DNA of 64,000 nucleotides from Nageia nagi. Lineage: Eukaryota; Pinophyta. The position numbers and the translations under genes were made by a program. Each line of letters opens with the position of its first letter. Position 1 is the first letter of the stretch. The notes beneath the pieces are model-generated. The model was not told the origin of the DNA. It did not search any database and was given only the letters and a program-made list of their open reading frames with translations. The stretch is from assembly GCA_050084985.1 (NCBI GenBank), contig JBITNC010000001.1, positions 186,124,001-186,188,000 of the forward strand. Direction: 5' to 3'. Shown here one piece after another: positions 22,370 through 32,215 of the stretch.

Positions 22370-23464
22370 GATGAGATAGCTATTTCTTTAGAGCAAGCTC
22401 ATTATGGATTTTGTTGTGGCCATTTTCATGCCAAAGGTCTTTATACAAAGATCTTGAGAATAGGGTACTATTGGCCCACTATGGAAGAATATTGTCAAAC
22501 TCATGTGAAAGTATGTGTGCCATGCCAAAAGTATGCAAACTTATAAAAATAGTCCACTCAAGAACTCAATTCCATTATTTCTCCATGGCTCTTTGCTACT
22601 TGGGGCATATATTTGATTGGCATGATTAATCCTCATTCTAGAAAAGGACACAAAATTATCATCATAGTTATAGAATATACTACTAAGTGGGAAAAAGCTA
22701 TCCCCATGAAGTCAATGACACAAGAAAAGATTATTACATTCCTTACAAAATACATCATCACTAGATTTGGTATGCCATAAAGATTGATCATAGATAATCA
22801 TCCAAATCTCAAGGGCAAGGATATGCAAGCATTTTGTAAAAAGTTTCACATCACATAAACCTTTTCTTCATTATACTACCCTCAAGGTAATGGTCAAGCT
22901 AAAGCAATAAACAAGACACTTAAGAGTATTCTTATCAAAACATGGGATAAGTACAAAAGAAATTGGCATGAGCAATTACCATATGAATTATGGGCCTATA
23001 GAACTAGTGTTCGAACAACCATGAGGGAAAACCCCTTTTTATTTATATATATATATGAAGCTATTTTCCCACTTGAGTTAGAGATTCCTTTACTTAGGAT
23101 CTCTTTACAAGGTGATATTTTGGATGAAGGTGCAAGAAAAGCAAGATTACAGTACCTAAAGATGTTAGATGAAAAAAGAATTAGATCCATTGAGCATCAA
23201 AAGGTTTACCATGCCAAACTTAAGAGAGCATTTGGTAAGAAGATAAAAGTTAAGGAGTTTAAAATAGGGTACCTAGTCTTAAAAGAGAATATCAACAAAA
23301 TAATAGCAAATGAGGAGGCTAAAGGAAAATTTGAACACAATTGGTTGGACCCATATGTTGTTATTTATGTAGTAGGATTAGGAGCATACATATTATCAAA
23401 TTTAGATGGCAAGGAAGAAACAAAAACCTTCAATTCCATCCATCTTAACCATTTTTATTCTTAA
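22370..23464 (+). pseudogene. integrase of the inner element
   Basis: The HHCC zinc region is readable at 22,390-22,530 (HYGF..GHFHAK.., then VCVPCQKYA). The first catalytic Asp position reads WGIYLIGMIN (Tyr). The second reads IIDNHPNLKG (Asp kept). The Glu position reads QGNGQAKAINK (Lys, a G-to-A change). The C-terminal frame 23,021-23,464 keeps LRISLQGDI, EKRIRSIEHQK, FKIGYLVLKE, EHNWLDPYVV and ends LNHFYS. Two of three catalytic acids are therefore gone. Confidence 0.85.
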
Positions 23465-24684
23465 AAAGCATAACTCTATTCCTTATAAAATAATTCATAT
23501 CAAATGTAGGGACATAATTTCCTTTTGTTTTATGTATAGATCCATGTAAAACATGGCACTGATAACATGCTTGACTATCAACATGACATTGATGACATGA
23601 AAATAAAAGTAACAATCTAATGTCTTTGGATCATGGACATCAAAATGCATGATCATCGATGGTCAATGATATGCCTAGTGAGAGTTCACTCACTTAAAAG
23701 ATAAACTAGTGACATAGTTGTGAGCAATTTGTTGACATTGGATCATATCCAATGGATAATACATTTTGCTATGTATCAACATGGTTTTTTCTTTGAAACC
23801 ATCTAAAGCATACTATCTTTAGATCATGGACATAAAAATGCATGATCATCGATGGATAATTACTCACTCACTTAAAAGATAGACTAGTGATACAATTGTG
23901 AGCAATTTGTTGACATTGGATTATCTTTAATAGAAGCTATATTTTACTATGTATCCACATGGTTTTTTTCTTTGAACCTATTTTAATAATACTATCTTCA
24001 AATCATAGACATACAAACATATGATTACTGACGGTCATTGATATGGCTAGTGAGAGTTCACTCACTTCAAAGATAAATTGATGATGTAGCTATAAGTAAG
24101 ATGTTGACATTGGATCATATCCAATGAATGATATAACTTACTATGCATACATCATTATTTTATGACCAACATTTCATTATAGGTACACATCTTGATCAAA
24201 ATAGAAGAAACTTATATTCAAAACTAGGGCATTAGTGTTGTGCTCACATTCTATTGGGCTATCAGTGATGTACATATCATTGTCATTTCCACCAATCCAA
24301 AGTATAACCTCTTTCTTTCAAGGCATGGATATAAGTGTGAATGGTTCCTAAGTATTAGACATGATGAAATGGCCAGATTCATGATTGAAATAGTTTAAAG
24401 GAGGCACATCATATCTTCCATCTCTAGCCTTGGATATGAATTTTGACAATCATTCAAATAGTATTCCTGAAGATAGCTTCTTTAGTAGCTTTTTCCTTGG
24501 CTACTCCACTTAAGGATCTTTTTTGTAGCACCTAATACAAAATGGGGGAACATAAGGACCCTCAAAATCATTCATTTATCTTCAACAAAAGACAACATCA
24601 ACAAAAAGATCAAAAACATTTCTTCTATATCTTAGGTACACTTCTTCTTTGGACATGTTAATTCATTGCTTCAATCACACATCC
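23465..24684 (+). other. 3' untranslated region of the inner element
   Basis: There are 1.2 kb between the integrase stop and the polypurine tract with no open frame of note. The first half holds the ~190 bp tandem repeats listed separately. The second half (24,190-24,684) is single-copy within the element and aligns by position with 13,330-13,950 of the outer copy. Confidence 0.7.
23625..24190 (+). repeat. three ~180-193 bp tandem repeats in the inner element
   Basis: ATCATGGACAT or ATCATAGACAT starts at 23,630, 23,823 and 24,002 (periods 193 and 179). Each unit carries CATGATCATCGATGG, a GTGAGAGTTCACTCACTT hairpin core (degenerate in unit 2), TTGTTGACATTGGAT, and ACTATGTATCCACATGGTTTTTTC. 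This matches the 191 bp array in the outer element, so the array predates the split of the two copies. Confidence 0.85.
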
Positions 24685-24697
24685 AAAGAGAGGCAAA
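24685..24697 (+). other. polypurine tract of the inner element
   Basis: AAAGAGAGGCAAA sits directly before the 3' LTR start (TGTAGATACC, 24,698). It corresponds to the outer copy's AAAGAGGGGAAAA. Confidence 0.75.
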
Positions 24698-25339
24698 TGT
24701 AGATACCTCAAAATGAACCTTTATGTATTTAATATATCATTTTAATTCCTTAATATACTATTATGTAAAAAGGGATTAAAAATGTATAAAAGAGGTGTAG
24801 GCCATGTACTTGACCCTTGTGGATTGTACAAGGGGTCAAAACAGCAAAGTCATGTAAACTTGTATCATATATAAAGGCATCATTTGATGACCTATATATC
24901 AGGAGTGAATCATGAAAAAATAATAATTTTAAGCTAATATAGGGATTATTAATTGAATATCATTTGAAGGATTTCAACTTACTTTATCTATCTACATTAC
25001 ACATCTATTATTCTATAAGTTGGCATGTATGTTCATAACTTGATTATCTTCTAATTCGCTCATCACTACATTCTTAGTTGCATTCATAATTTCACTTATC
25101 TTATGATGCTGATGGTGTACCAATTTTAGGTTGTCGATAGTATACTTGCTCATGAATGTATGCTTTATCCCTTATGTATTTTTTGATTAATGGAATGAAT
25201 ATAGAACCTAAGTAAACACCACTACATTTATAATACATGTTATTGCCATATTTTTTATATATGTGTCAATATTTATAAAGTAGAGCAATATTGCATTAAT
25301 CAATCCCATTTGCATTAATCATATTATTTGACTACTACA
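24698..25339 (+). repeat. 3' LTR of the inner Tat element
   Basis: It is 642 bp, begins TGTAGATACC and ends GACTACTACA, with both terminal dinucleotides intact (TG...CA). It carries the same TATA core (CATATATAAAGGCATCA) as the 5' LTR. Confidence 0.92.
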
Positions 25340-25344
25340 CCTAC
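25340..25344. other. target site duplication CCTAC, right copy
   Basis: This is an exact repeat of 16,672-16,676, directly after the CA end of the 3' LTR. Confidence 0.9.
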
Positions 25345-25470
25345 TCTTATTCTATGAGAACATTTTGAACCATTGAATTTTAGGGTCCAAATAGTTATAT
25401 CATCCTCCATGAGATATATATACTCATTAGGGATTGAGATCTTATCAAAGTCACACCATTGGTATCCTTC
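25345..25470 (-). pseudogene. additional RNase H, N-terminal part, outer element
   Basis: The minus strand reads IPNEYIYLMEDD, TIWTLKFNGSKCSHRIRVG and then meets the insertion. FNGS replaces the family's FDGS, so the first catalytic Asp is lost. The rest of the domain is at 16,240-16,671. Confidence 0.75.
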
Positions 25471-25599
25471 CAGTAGGTTTACATGCTGCTAGCTACATGA
25501 GTAGTTTTGATATTCATTTGAAAATTCTTTATGGACAACTACCTCTCCATATTATGTGAAATCTACTATCAAATTGATGATTGCTTAGCCTTTAATAGA

Positions 25600-25990
25600 T
25601 TTTTATTTTACCACATTTATATCAAATTCTTGTAACAACATTAGCCACTTTGCAAGTGTACTTGATAAATGTTGCTTAGCCATAATATATTTCAATGGGT
25701 TAACATTACTAACAACAAATGTAGTGAAATATAATAAATAATGCCTCATTTTTTTAGTAGTGAAAACAATACCATAGGAAATGTTTTCCATAGGAGTGTA
25801 TCTAGTTTCATAATCAATCAATGTTTTGCTAAGGTAATACATGGCTCTTTCCTTATTTTTTGTATCTTATTAACAAAGCATTATTCCTCGTGCATATAAT
25901 ATGGCTAAGATGTATAAGTAAGTAGGTTTTGAAAAATCCATAGGGACTAGGATAGGAGGATTAAGTAAATATTATTTAATATCCTTAAAT
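25600..25990 (-). pseudogene. RNase H (RT-linked), outer element
   Basis: The open piece 25,842-25,603 gives YYLSKTLIDYETRYTPMENI, KKMRHYLLYFTTFVV, LKYIMAKQHLSSTLAKWLML and LQEFDINVVK. Upstream on the minus strand is the connection region near 25,860-25,990. Where this copy has TPMEN and LAKWLML, the inner copy has stops, so the two copies decayed independently. Confidence 0.78.
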
Positions 25991-26900
25991 GCTTTTTGAC
26001 ATATGTCATCCCATACAAATTTAACATCCTTTTTGACAAAATGAATGAAAGGCATACATTTATCTCCAAGTTGTGAAATGAACCTTCTAACTAAATTTAT
26101 TTTACCTTGGAGGCTCCTTAATTGTCTCAAATTTTTAAGTGAAGGCATACTAACAATGGCTTTGACTTATTTAGGATCTACTTCTATTCCTCTATTACAA
26201 GTTATGAATCCTAATAATTTACCATAATAACTCCAAATGCACACTTTTGAGGTTTAAGTCTTAGTTTGTACCTTTGCAAAATGGTGAATACCTCTTCAAG
26301 CACTTATATATGATCTTGTCCTTGCTTATATTTGACTAAAATATTATCAACATATACCTCCATGATTTTGTGAATGTGCTCATGAAACATGGTGATCATT
26401 GCTCTTTGATATGTAGCTCCTAAATTTTTAAGTCCAAAAGGCATAACCATATAACAAAAATTACCCTAAGAGGTTGTAAAAGTTATTTTATATTGATTAA
26501 TAGGGTTGATCAAAATTTGGTTATAGCCAGAAAATCCATCCATGAATGATAATGTATCATGACCAACTATACTATCAACAATCATATCAATATTTGGCAA
26601 TGGAAAATCATGTTTTGTACAAGCATTATTAATATCACAAAAATTTTTACATATCATATTTCATCAGTTGTTTTGTAAATAAGAATAAAATTAACCATCC
26701 AATTAGAATAATCAATAGGCCTTATGAAACCAACATTCAAATATTTCTATATCTTGTTTTTTACTACTAAGGCCTTGAAAGGATTCATCTTTCTAGGTTT
26801 TTGCTTAATTGGCTTAACACCCTCTTTAAATGGTATATTGTACATAATAAATGAGGGATATAATCCTAGCATATCATCATAATAATAAGCAAAATTCATA
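25990..26900 (-). pseudogene. reverse transcriptase, outer element
   Basis: The minus-strand blocks are CDINNACTKHDFPLPNIDMI and SFMDGFSGYNQILINP (frame 26,657-26,466), the catalytic box YVDN at 26,354-26,343 (second Asp changed to Asn), and the thumb near 26,040-26,200. The loss of the second Asp would by itself inactivate polymerisation. Confidence 0.82.
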
Positions 26901-27169
26901 GAATTTTTTTATACCTTTATTTTTGTCGAAGAGGTAAGGCTGCTCCAATTTGTAACAATCTCTCATCATCTAAAATGCCAATATTGATGTGTATAAACTC
27001 CTCTTGTGGAAATGTAAGATCTTTTTGTAACAAGGATGGCAACTCTTCTATGCTTGGTACTTAATATTCAGCTATATCTAATGGGTGAACCTACAATACT
27101 TCATGAAAATTGATCTCTTGACCAAAATAAGCATATTCTTTAAGTATATAAGTTGATTTTCATTTCTCA

Positions 27170-27470
27170 TTAAATTTGGGAAATTTCAAATGTGCCAATA
27201 TTCAAGAAGATCATCATTAGTACTAAAAAATCAAACTTAAGAGGTATAAAATTATCAATCCATGTATCTACATTAATATCATTTGATAAATATATTAGAT
27301 TGCATTCTTTAACAAACTTAATGGGACCCCATTTCTGTTTTATTTGTCCATCATTACCCAAGCCTGTTTTGGTCATTTGAGTCTTAGAGTTATTAAGAAA
27401 AGCAAGCATTTCATTTTTAGATTATCCTAAATCCCCATTTATATTTACAAGTTTGAACCATGTATTTATC
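27170..27470 (-). pseudogene. protease-RT linker with decayed G-patch, outer element
   Basis: The minus-strand frame 27,409-27,170 contains KQKWGPIKFVKECNLIYL and NIGTFEISQI, matching the inner copy's KQKLGPI..FVKTYNVIEL and ..LGAHSELPK. The G-patch-like NGDLG.SKNEM lies just upstream of it. This family segment sits between protease and RT. Confidence 0.55.
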
Positions 27471-27759
27471 AATACAAGAAGAGGGAAATATATTACCTAG
27501 TTCATAGGATGAAGGTATGTCCATTGAAGAGGTCTATTTTGACTTGTTAGCCTTGGAAAAGTAAGATTGATCACTGTTGCCATCATTTTCAAACCATTGG
27601 AATCCTATTCGTAGAACGGCATATTACTAGAAACCCTAAATGGCTAACATCCTATGCCATCCCAAGTCTTTTATGGATGCAAGCAGGTCTATGTCATCAA
27701 TTCTATAGGTTACCATACCTATCTCTATGATCTTCACCTATGTTTCTATATTTACCTCT

Positions 27760-28186
27760 AGTGTAGGGTATTCCAAGCACTCTATGTCATATCATGGTGG
27801 TAAAATGGTAAATTTATCAAGATCAAAATATTGCATAGTGAATATGGCTTAGGATCTCCCATGACTATATACACCTCACTTTGGAATTCAAACTTCAATC
27901 TACCATGTAATGTGGAAGGGACTGCATCCATATCATGAATCCAAGGTCTCCCCAAATGCATGTTATATGATGATTTGGACTTTATAACTTATAATTTTAT
28001 TGATATAGTCTTTATACCTATGGTAATCATGGTTGTTTCTATTCCTAAAGGTTTGTTTGATGATCTATCATAAGCCCTAATCCAAAAAGTAGCTTCTTCT
28101 AAAGGAGAAATCTTGAAACTTTTCTCTTGCAATTGCATTAAAAAATTAATAGAGTAGACATTTATGGTTGATCCATTATATACCAT
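27760..28186 (-). pseudogene. aspartic protease, outer element
   Basis: The frame 28,186-27,989 starts at the active-site region, which reads VYNGSTINVY, so the catalytic Asp is Tyr. IRAYDRSSNKPLGIETTMITIG follows, then (27,880-27,960) the PWIHDMDAVPSTLHGRLKFEF-like block. It is clearly homologous to 18,900-19,352 but inactive. Confidence 0.75.
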
Positions 28187-28252
28187 TGTTTTTTTGACTT
28201 ACCATACATCAATAATAGGTGTGATATATAAAGATGAACATTCATCTAACAA

Positions 28253-28615
28253 TTATTGACTAAGCTTTTCAAATTTGTAAAAAAAAATAGCATCACATTC
28301 CTTAATAGTTCTAATTTTTTTAAAAACCATAGTAGCTAAAATATTAGTAGCGATGGCTCCATACTTAAACAAAGCATATAGTATATCCCTATGAACTTGA
28401 GATGTAGAAATGATATCATATAAACTAATTTTAATAGGTGTATTTTTCAATTGATCAATCACACTATAAGCTTTAGGATCATGAGGGATACTTACTTGTT
28501 TAGTAGTGATTGTATTTGGAGCACTGCATGCGTATCTTCTTCTCAAGTTAGCACAAACCTCCTTATATATTGAATATAATATTAATTTTTGGTCCTTGAG
28601 TAGCAAGGCTTTCAT
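28253..28615 (-). pseudogene. gag-protease linker region, outer element
   Basis: This 120-codon open piece contains VCANLRRRY, TTKQVSIPHDPKAYSVIDQLKN, IKISLYDIISTSQVHRDILYALF and FKKIRTIKECD. It aligns with 18,460-18,860 of the inner copy, where YSMND-stop-LKN has a stop at the Gln seen here. It is a conserved family segment of unknown function. Confidence 0.65.
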
Positions 28616-28619
28616 TAAT

Positions 28620-29735
28620 TATGTATCTTTATTTCTACATAAGCTCCAATATTGCTACATATAATGTCTTGCAAAAATTTGTAGCATGTCCCTTTTGTTG
28701 ATGGTAAGTACAATAGGAATCAAATCATTCCATAGGAGTATTATCCTCTAGGGAGGAGCACTCAAGAAGATGTAAAAGTCCTCTTTTCATTATATCCCTC
28801 AAAATAATGCATGGTTATACTAGAATATATATATAATTTTCTTTTGTGATTTAAGAACTTTGCATCTTGGGGAAATGGGTCTATCTACCATATGTACCAG
28901 TTTTTCATCTTTCTTTGCATATGTTTTTCTATTGTATTACATAAAGAGGTTAGGTGTGTACTTAAGCTCTCCTAAATCTAATAATACCTTCTTTTTATGT
29001 AATAATTATTGAACTAATACTCCAAAACTAATATCCTTAGCACAAGGAGCATGAAAATTAAGAATATGTATAATACATTAATGAAAAATAACACAAATTT
29101 CATGTTCATCTAATTTACTTTCAATGGATTGCCATACCTTTTTGAAGCATGGAACATAATTCTCTAGGGTTTCATTACCTCCTTATTGAATTACACATAA
29201 CTTAGATACATTGCTTTGGTCCTTGATGTTATGCTTGTATTGGCCTATAAAAACTTTGACTAGGTCTTGAATGAATCGATCGAATTACCTAATAGAGCAT
29301 AAAACCATTGACTAGCTTCAATTTTTAGACTCAAGAAGGATTTTTTCATCAATCTCTCCTTTAATCCTAGCTTCAATAGGTGTTCCTCATAAAAGCTAAT
29401 GAGATGTTGTTTGGAATCTTGATCACCACAAAACATCTCAAACTTGGGGGCCTTGTGCTCGGGTGGTAGGGGAAAGTTATAGATTTCATCTATCAAGAAT
29501 GAAGTGAAGATGCCATCATATTCATCTAAATTTTATGGTTATGAGGTAAAAGAAGGTGTAGGTTGAATATTAGAAGTAGATGTTGAGTTTCCTATACCAG
29601 CCAATGTGTTTATTGCTTTTTGCATATGGAGCATATTTTTGTTCATTTCTTGCATCAAGGAAATGATTACTGGACCCATTTCTCTACTACTATTTTCCTA
29701 GGAATAGGAATGCATGATGTTGGCCATGTAAACCT
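28620..29735 (-). pseudogene. gag, outer element
   Basis: The minus-strand start MANIMHS is at about 29,730, followed by a Met/Gln/Asn-rich helical arm, a Ser/Thr/Pro stretch, then IDEIYNFPLPPEHKAPKFEMFCG, the capsid blocks HLISFYEEHLLKLGLKERLM and ASQWFYALLGNSIDSFKT (29,496-29,260), and a decayed zinc knuckle near 28,680-28,720. It is the direct homologue of 17,439-18,470. Confidence 0.75.
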
Positions 29736-29801
29736 ATAATAGAAAACTTGTGAGATCATGCTCATAGGGCAAGGTAAATCAAATAGTCAGGCTCACCAAA
29801 A

Positions 29802-30402
29802 TGTAGACCCAAAATAAAGCAATTAATTATTTATTGGGGTTAATTAATGCACTATTGATCTACTTATTTCTTATTGATGGATATATCTGAAATATGGAAA
29901 TAATGCGTAACATAAAGATACATTTTTTAATTACATATTATGTTCATTTTGTAAAGAGAAATATACATAAAATACAAGTATACATTCATTCAATTGCATG
30001 TTATTGGTGTTCTATATTTGACATGCTATTGATAGCTTACGATAAGAAATATAATAGATTGAACATAGAATGTAGTGATGAGTGAATGAAAGAATTATTT
30101 GATAGAAAACATAATATATAAATTATGAATAACATTTATGCATAATAAAGTGATGTATCATGTGCTAGAATATCTCTTGAGTCCTCCTCATATTCATTTT
30201 TTCATAAGATTTAAGGTCATCAATTGATGCCTTTATATATGATACAAGTTTACATGACCTTGATACCATAAGGGTCCACTATTCCTATCATATAGCTTTA
30301 TTATGACTTAGGGTATTATTTTATCCCCTTTTTATATAATACATCATTGAAGCTCTAAAATGAATTATTTAATAAATAATAACTAATTTTTAGGCATTTA
30401 CA
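29802..30402 (-). repeat. 5' LTR of the outer Tat element
   Basis: It is 601 bp. On the minus strand it begins TGTAAATGCC and ends GGGTCTACA. It shares the TGTATCATATATAAAGGCATCA promoter core with the inner LTRs. It is followed (lower coordinates) by TTTTGGTGAGCCTGAC, the putative primer site. Confidence 0.85.
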
Positions 30403-30512
30403 AAACCATTGCTCACACCCTAAAAACAAAACCTTACTTTTATGACCTTTTAAAGAAAAAAAATGTAATCTGGCCTCAAAATGCCCCTTTTACTAATGAG
30501 CCTCCAAAACAC

Positions 30513-31155
30513 TAATGGAATTAAAGGAATCTATATAATCAAGATCACCTTGAAATTTTTCCAATAAATCTACCATTCATCTCTCTATCAAAGCAAGAAA
30601 TAATCACACAAAAGATAACTTATCATGTGTAGTAGTTCCTCCATCTTTGGGGAGTACATCCACTTTGAACCATCATTATATTACTTCTCACCAGATAAAT
30701 CCCCTACAAATTCTCAAGACAAGCATTACTATGCTTTATCAAGTTACATAGTGAGAGGAGTACCTCTCTATTTATAAGAACTTAATAGAGATACAAGTGG
30801 AGATGAGAATTTTTTACATTTTTGAGAAAGTAAAAGAATACAAATGGTTTTACAATGGCTTAACTACTTATCCATTTTAACAAATGGTTTCACAATAAAA
30901 TCATTAACCAAAAAATGCTTTCTTTGTACAAGAGTACTCATTCAAAAATATGTTGAAATGATGAGCCTCCATGAGCCTGCATACTAAAAGTAACCTATAA
31001 TCTCAAGAAGAACCTAGAAGCTACAAGAAAATCAAAATCAAGATCAACTAGATAAATCATATACACTCATATAAGATAGATGTTATCCATAAATTGATAA
31101 AGTACACCAAGTCATCACATATACATAACATCAAATATGGCATACATCACCAACT
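30513..31155 (-). repeat. Copia-like LTR, type 1 U3 (solo or 3' LTR)
   Basis: The R/U5 half (30,513-30,790 in plus coordinates) matches the LTR at 35,095-35,345, including CTACCATTCAT, CACTTTGAACCATCATT and GAGGAGTACCTCTCTATTTATAAG. The U3 half (30,820-31,155) matches 50,443-50,795 instead. No primer site is found next to its R/U5 end, so it is a 3' or solo LTR. Edges are inferred from the alignment. Confidence 0.6.
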
Positions 31156-31689
31156 ATATATCATATGTGTAACTCAAATTTAAGGTATATCTAACCTCTA
31201 AATTTTTTTCAATTTTTTATTTGAAACTTCAATGGTTAGTCTATTTCAATTTCTTATTTTGAAGTTAGAATTTGATATCTATACTAACATGTTTTTGATA
31301 GAGTAATTAGCTAAGATTTAACATTTTTATGTTAGTAACATGTTAGTAGTATTTAAAGTTAGATCTAACATATATCTAACATATGGTATATGGTTAGAAT
31401 CTAAGATCTTGAAAAATTTAGTGCTTCTAATTTTTTTTTACTAAGTTGCAAGCTTACAAAAATATAATTTGATTTTTGTAATAAAAGTTCTTTTTTAGAA
31501 AGAAAGTTAAAATATTATCTTGATATATTAACAAAGGTTACAATTTGTTTTTGTTACAACTAAAGTTACAAAAGCTTGCATTTTTTTATATATGAGAAAT
31601 CTGATGAAATATATATATATATATATGTTACTAAAAAAAGGAAAAAAAATTCTCTACTATTTTAATATTTAAAAAAAATTGATTTTTGA

Positions 31690-31760
31690 TTTTTGTGTTT
31701 GTTTCTTTTAGATCATTATTTTGTATTTGTTGTGGGTATATTAAGGTGTCATCATATCAT
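31690..31760 (-). repeat. fragment matching the leader region after the Copia-like primer site
   Basis: The minus strand reads ATACAAAATAATGATCTAAAA followed by CAAACACAAAAATCAAAA-like sequence. This matches 38,200-38,260, the sequence after the primer site of the plus-strand LTR. It marks a truncated 5' internal region of the same family. Confidence 0.45.
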
Positions 31761-31959
31761 AGTATTTCATAATTTAATTATTTCTCTTGATGAAAACTTC
31801 ACTAAAGAAATACTTATGTGACCATGTTAGTTTAACTAAGTCAAAAATACTAAAAAAATAATATAATTAAACAATAAATTTATATTTTTAAGCCACAAAA
31901 GTCAACTTGATCAAACACAATGCCAAGATTTACAAATCATAAGCCACATATTAAATAAA

Positions 31960-32215
31960 TTTGAATTTACCAAGAGTGAGCTAAGATTCCACAATAAATA
32001 AACTTAACTTTACCAAGAGTTAGTGAAGATACCATAACAAGTAAACTTGATTTTACCAAGAGTGAGTCAAGATGCCATCTTAAATAAACTTGATTTTACC
32101 AAGAGTGAGTCAATATGCAATAATAAATAAACTTGACTTTACCAAGAGTGATTCAAGATGCCATAATAAATAAACTTAACTTTACCAAGAGTAAGTCAAG
32201 ATGCCATCTTAACCA
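31960..32215. repeat. 43-bp minisatellite, about six units
   Basis: ACCAAGAGTGAG or close variants start at 31,969, 32,012, 32,055, 32,098, 32,141 and 32,184, an exact 43 bp period five times. The unit is roughly ACCAAGAGTGAGTCAAGATG then CCATAATAAATAAACTTGACTTT. Units are 80-95 per cent alike by eye. A weaker TGCCAAGATTTACAAATCATAAG stretch at 31,920 may be an eroded unit. Confidence 0.9.

Larger units (their letters stand above)
16677..25339 (+). mobile_element. inner Tat-type Ty3/gypsy LTR retrotransposon, nested, complete in outline
   Basis: It is 8,663 bp, with LTRs of 641 and 642 bp, a 5-bp target duplication, a primer-site position, gag, protease, G-patch-like segment, RT, RNase H, additional RNase H, integrase, three 3' tandem repeats and a polypurine tract. 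It belongs to the same family as the outer element but is inserted in the opposite direction. I counted about 46 differences in the first ~395 aligned LTR bases (about 12 per cent), so it is old, yet younger than its host element. Every protein frame is broken by stops, and integrase has lost at least the catalytic Glu. Confidence 0.93.
12696..30402 (-). mobile_element. outer Tat-type Ty3/gypsy LTR retrotransposon, decayed and interrupted
   Basis: Read on the minus strand, the order is 5' LTR (30,402-29,802), primer site, gag, protease, G-patch-like segment, RT, RNase H, additional RNase H, integrase, 3' untranslated repeats, polypurine tract and 3' LTR (13,316-12,696). Without the inner insertion it is about 9 kb long. 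The second, plant-type RNase H between RNase H and integrase is diagnostic of the Tat lineage. An inner element of the same family splits that domain. The element is dead: there are many stops and frameshifts, the protease active Asp is replaced, and RT has YVDN. Flanking pentamers (CAACT and AAACC) no longer match, which suggests mutation of an old target duplication. Its two LTRs differ more from each other than those of the inner copy. Confidence 0.85.

Noticed and set aside
17439-23464. TAA/TAG read as Gln throughout the elements, suggesting a ciliate-like genetic code
   Set aside because: Sister copies have Gln codons (CAA/CAG) at the same places, frameshifts are also common, and the intact TPD1-like gene needs only the standard code. 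Cytosine decay explains it.
12691-30407. Target duplication for the outer Tat element
   Set aside because: The flanking pentamers CAACT and AAACC agree at only three positions, so I do not call a duplication.
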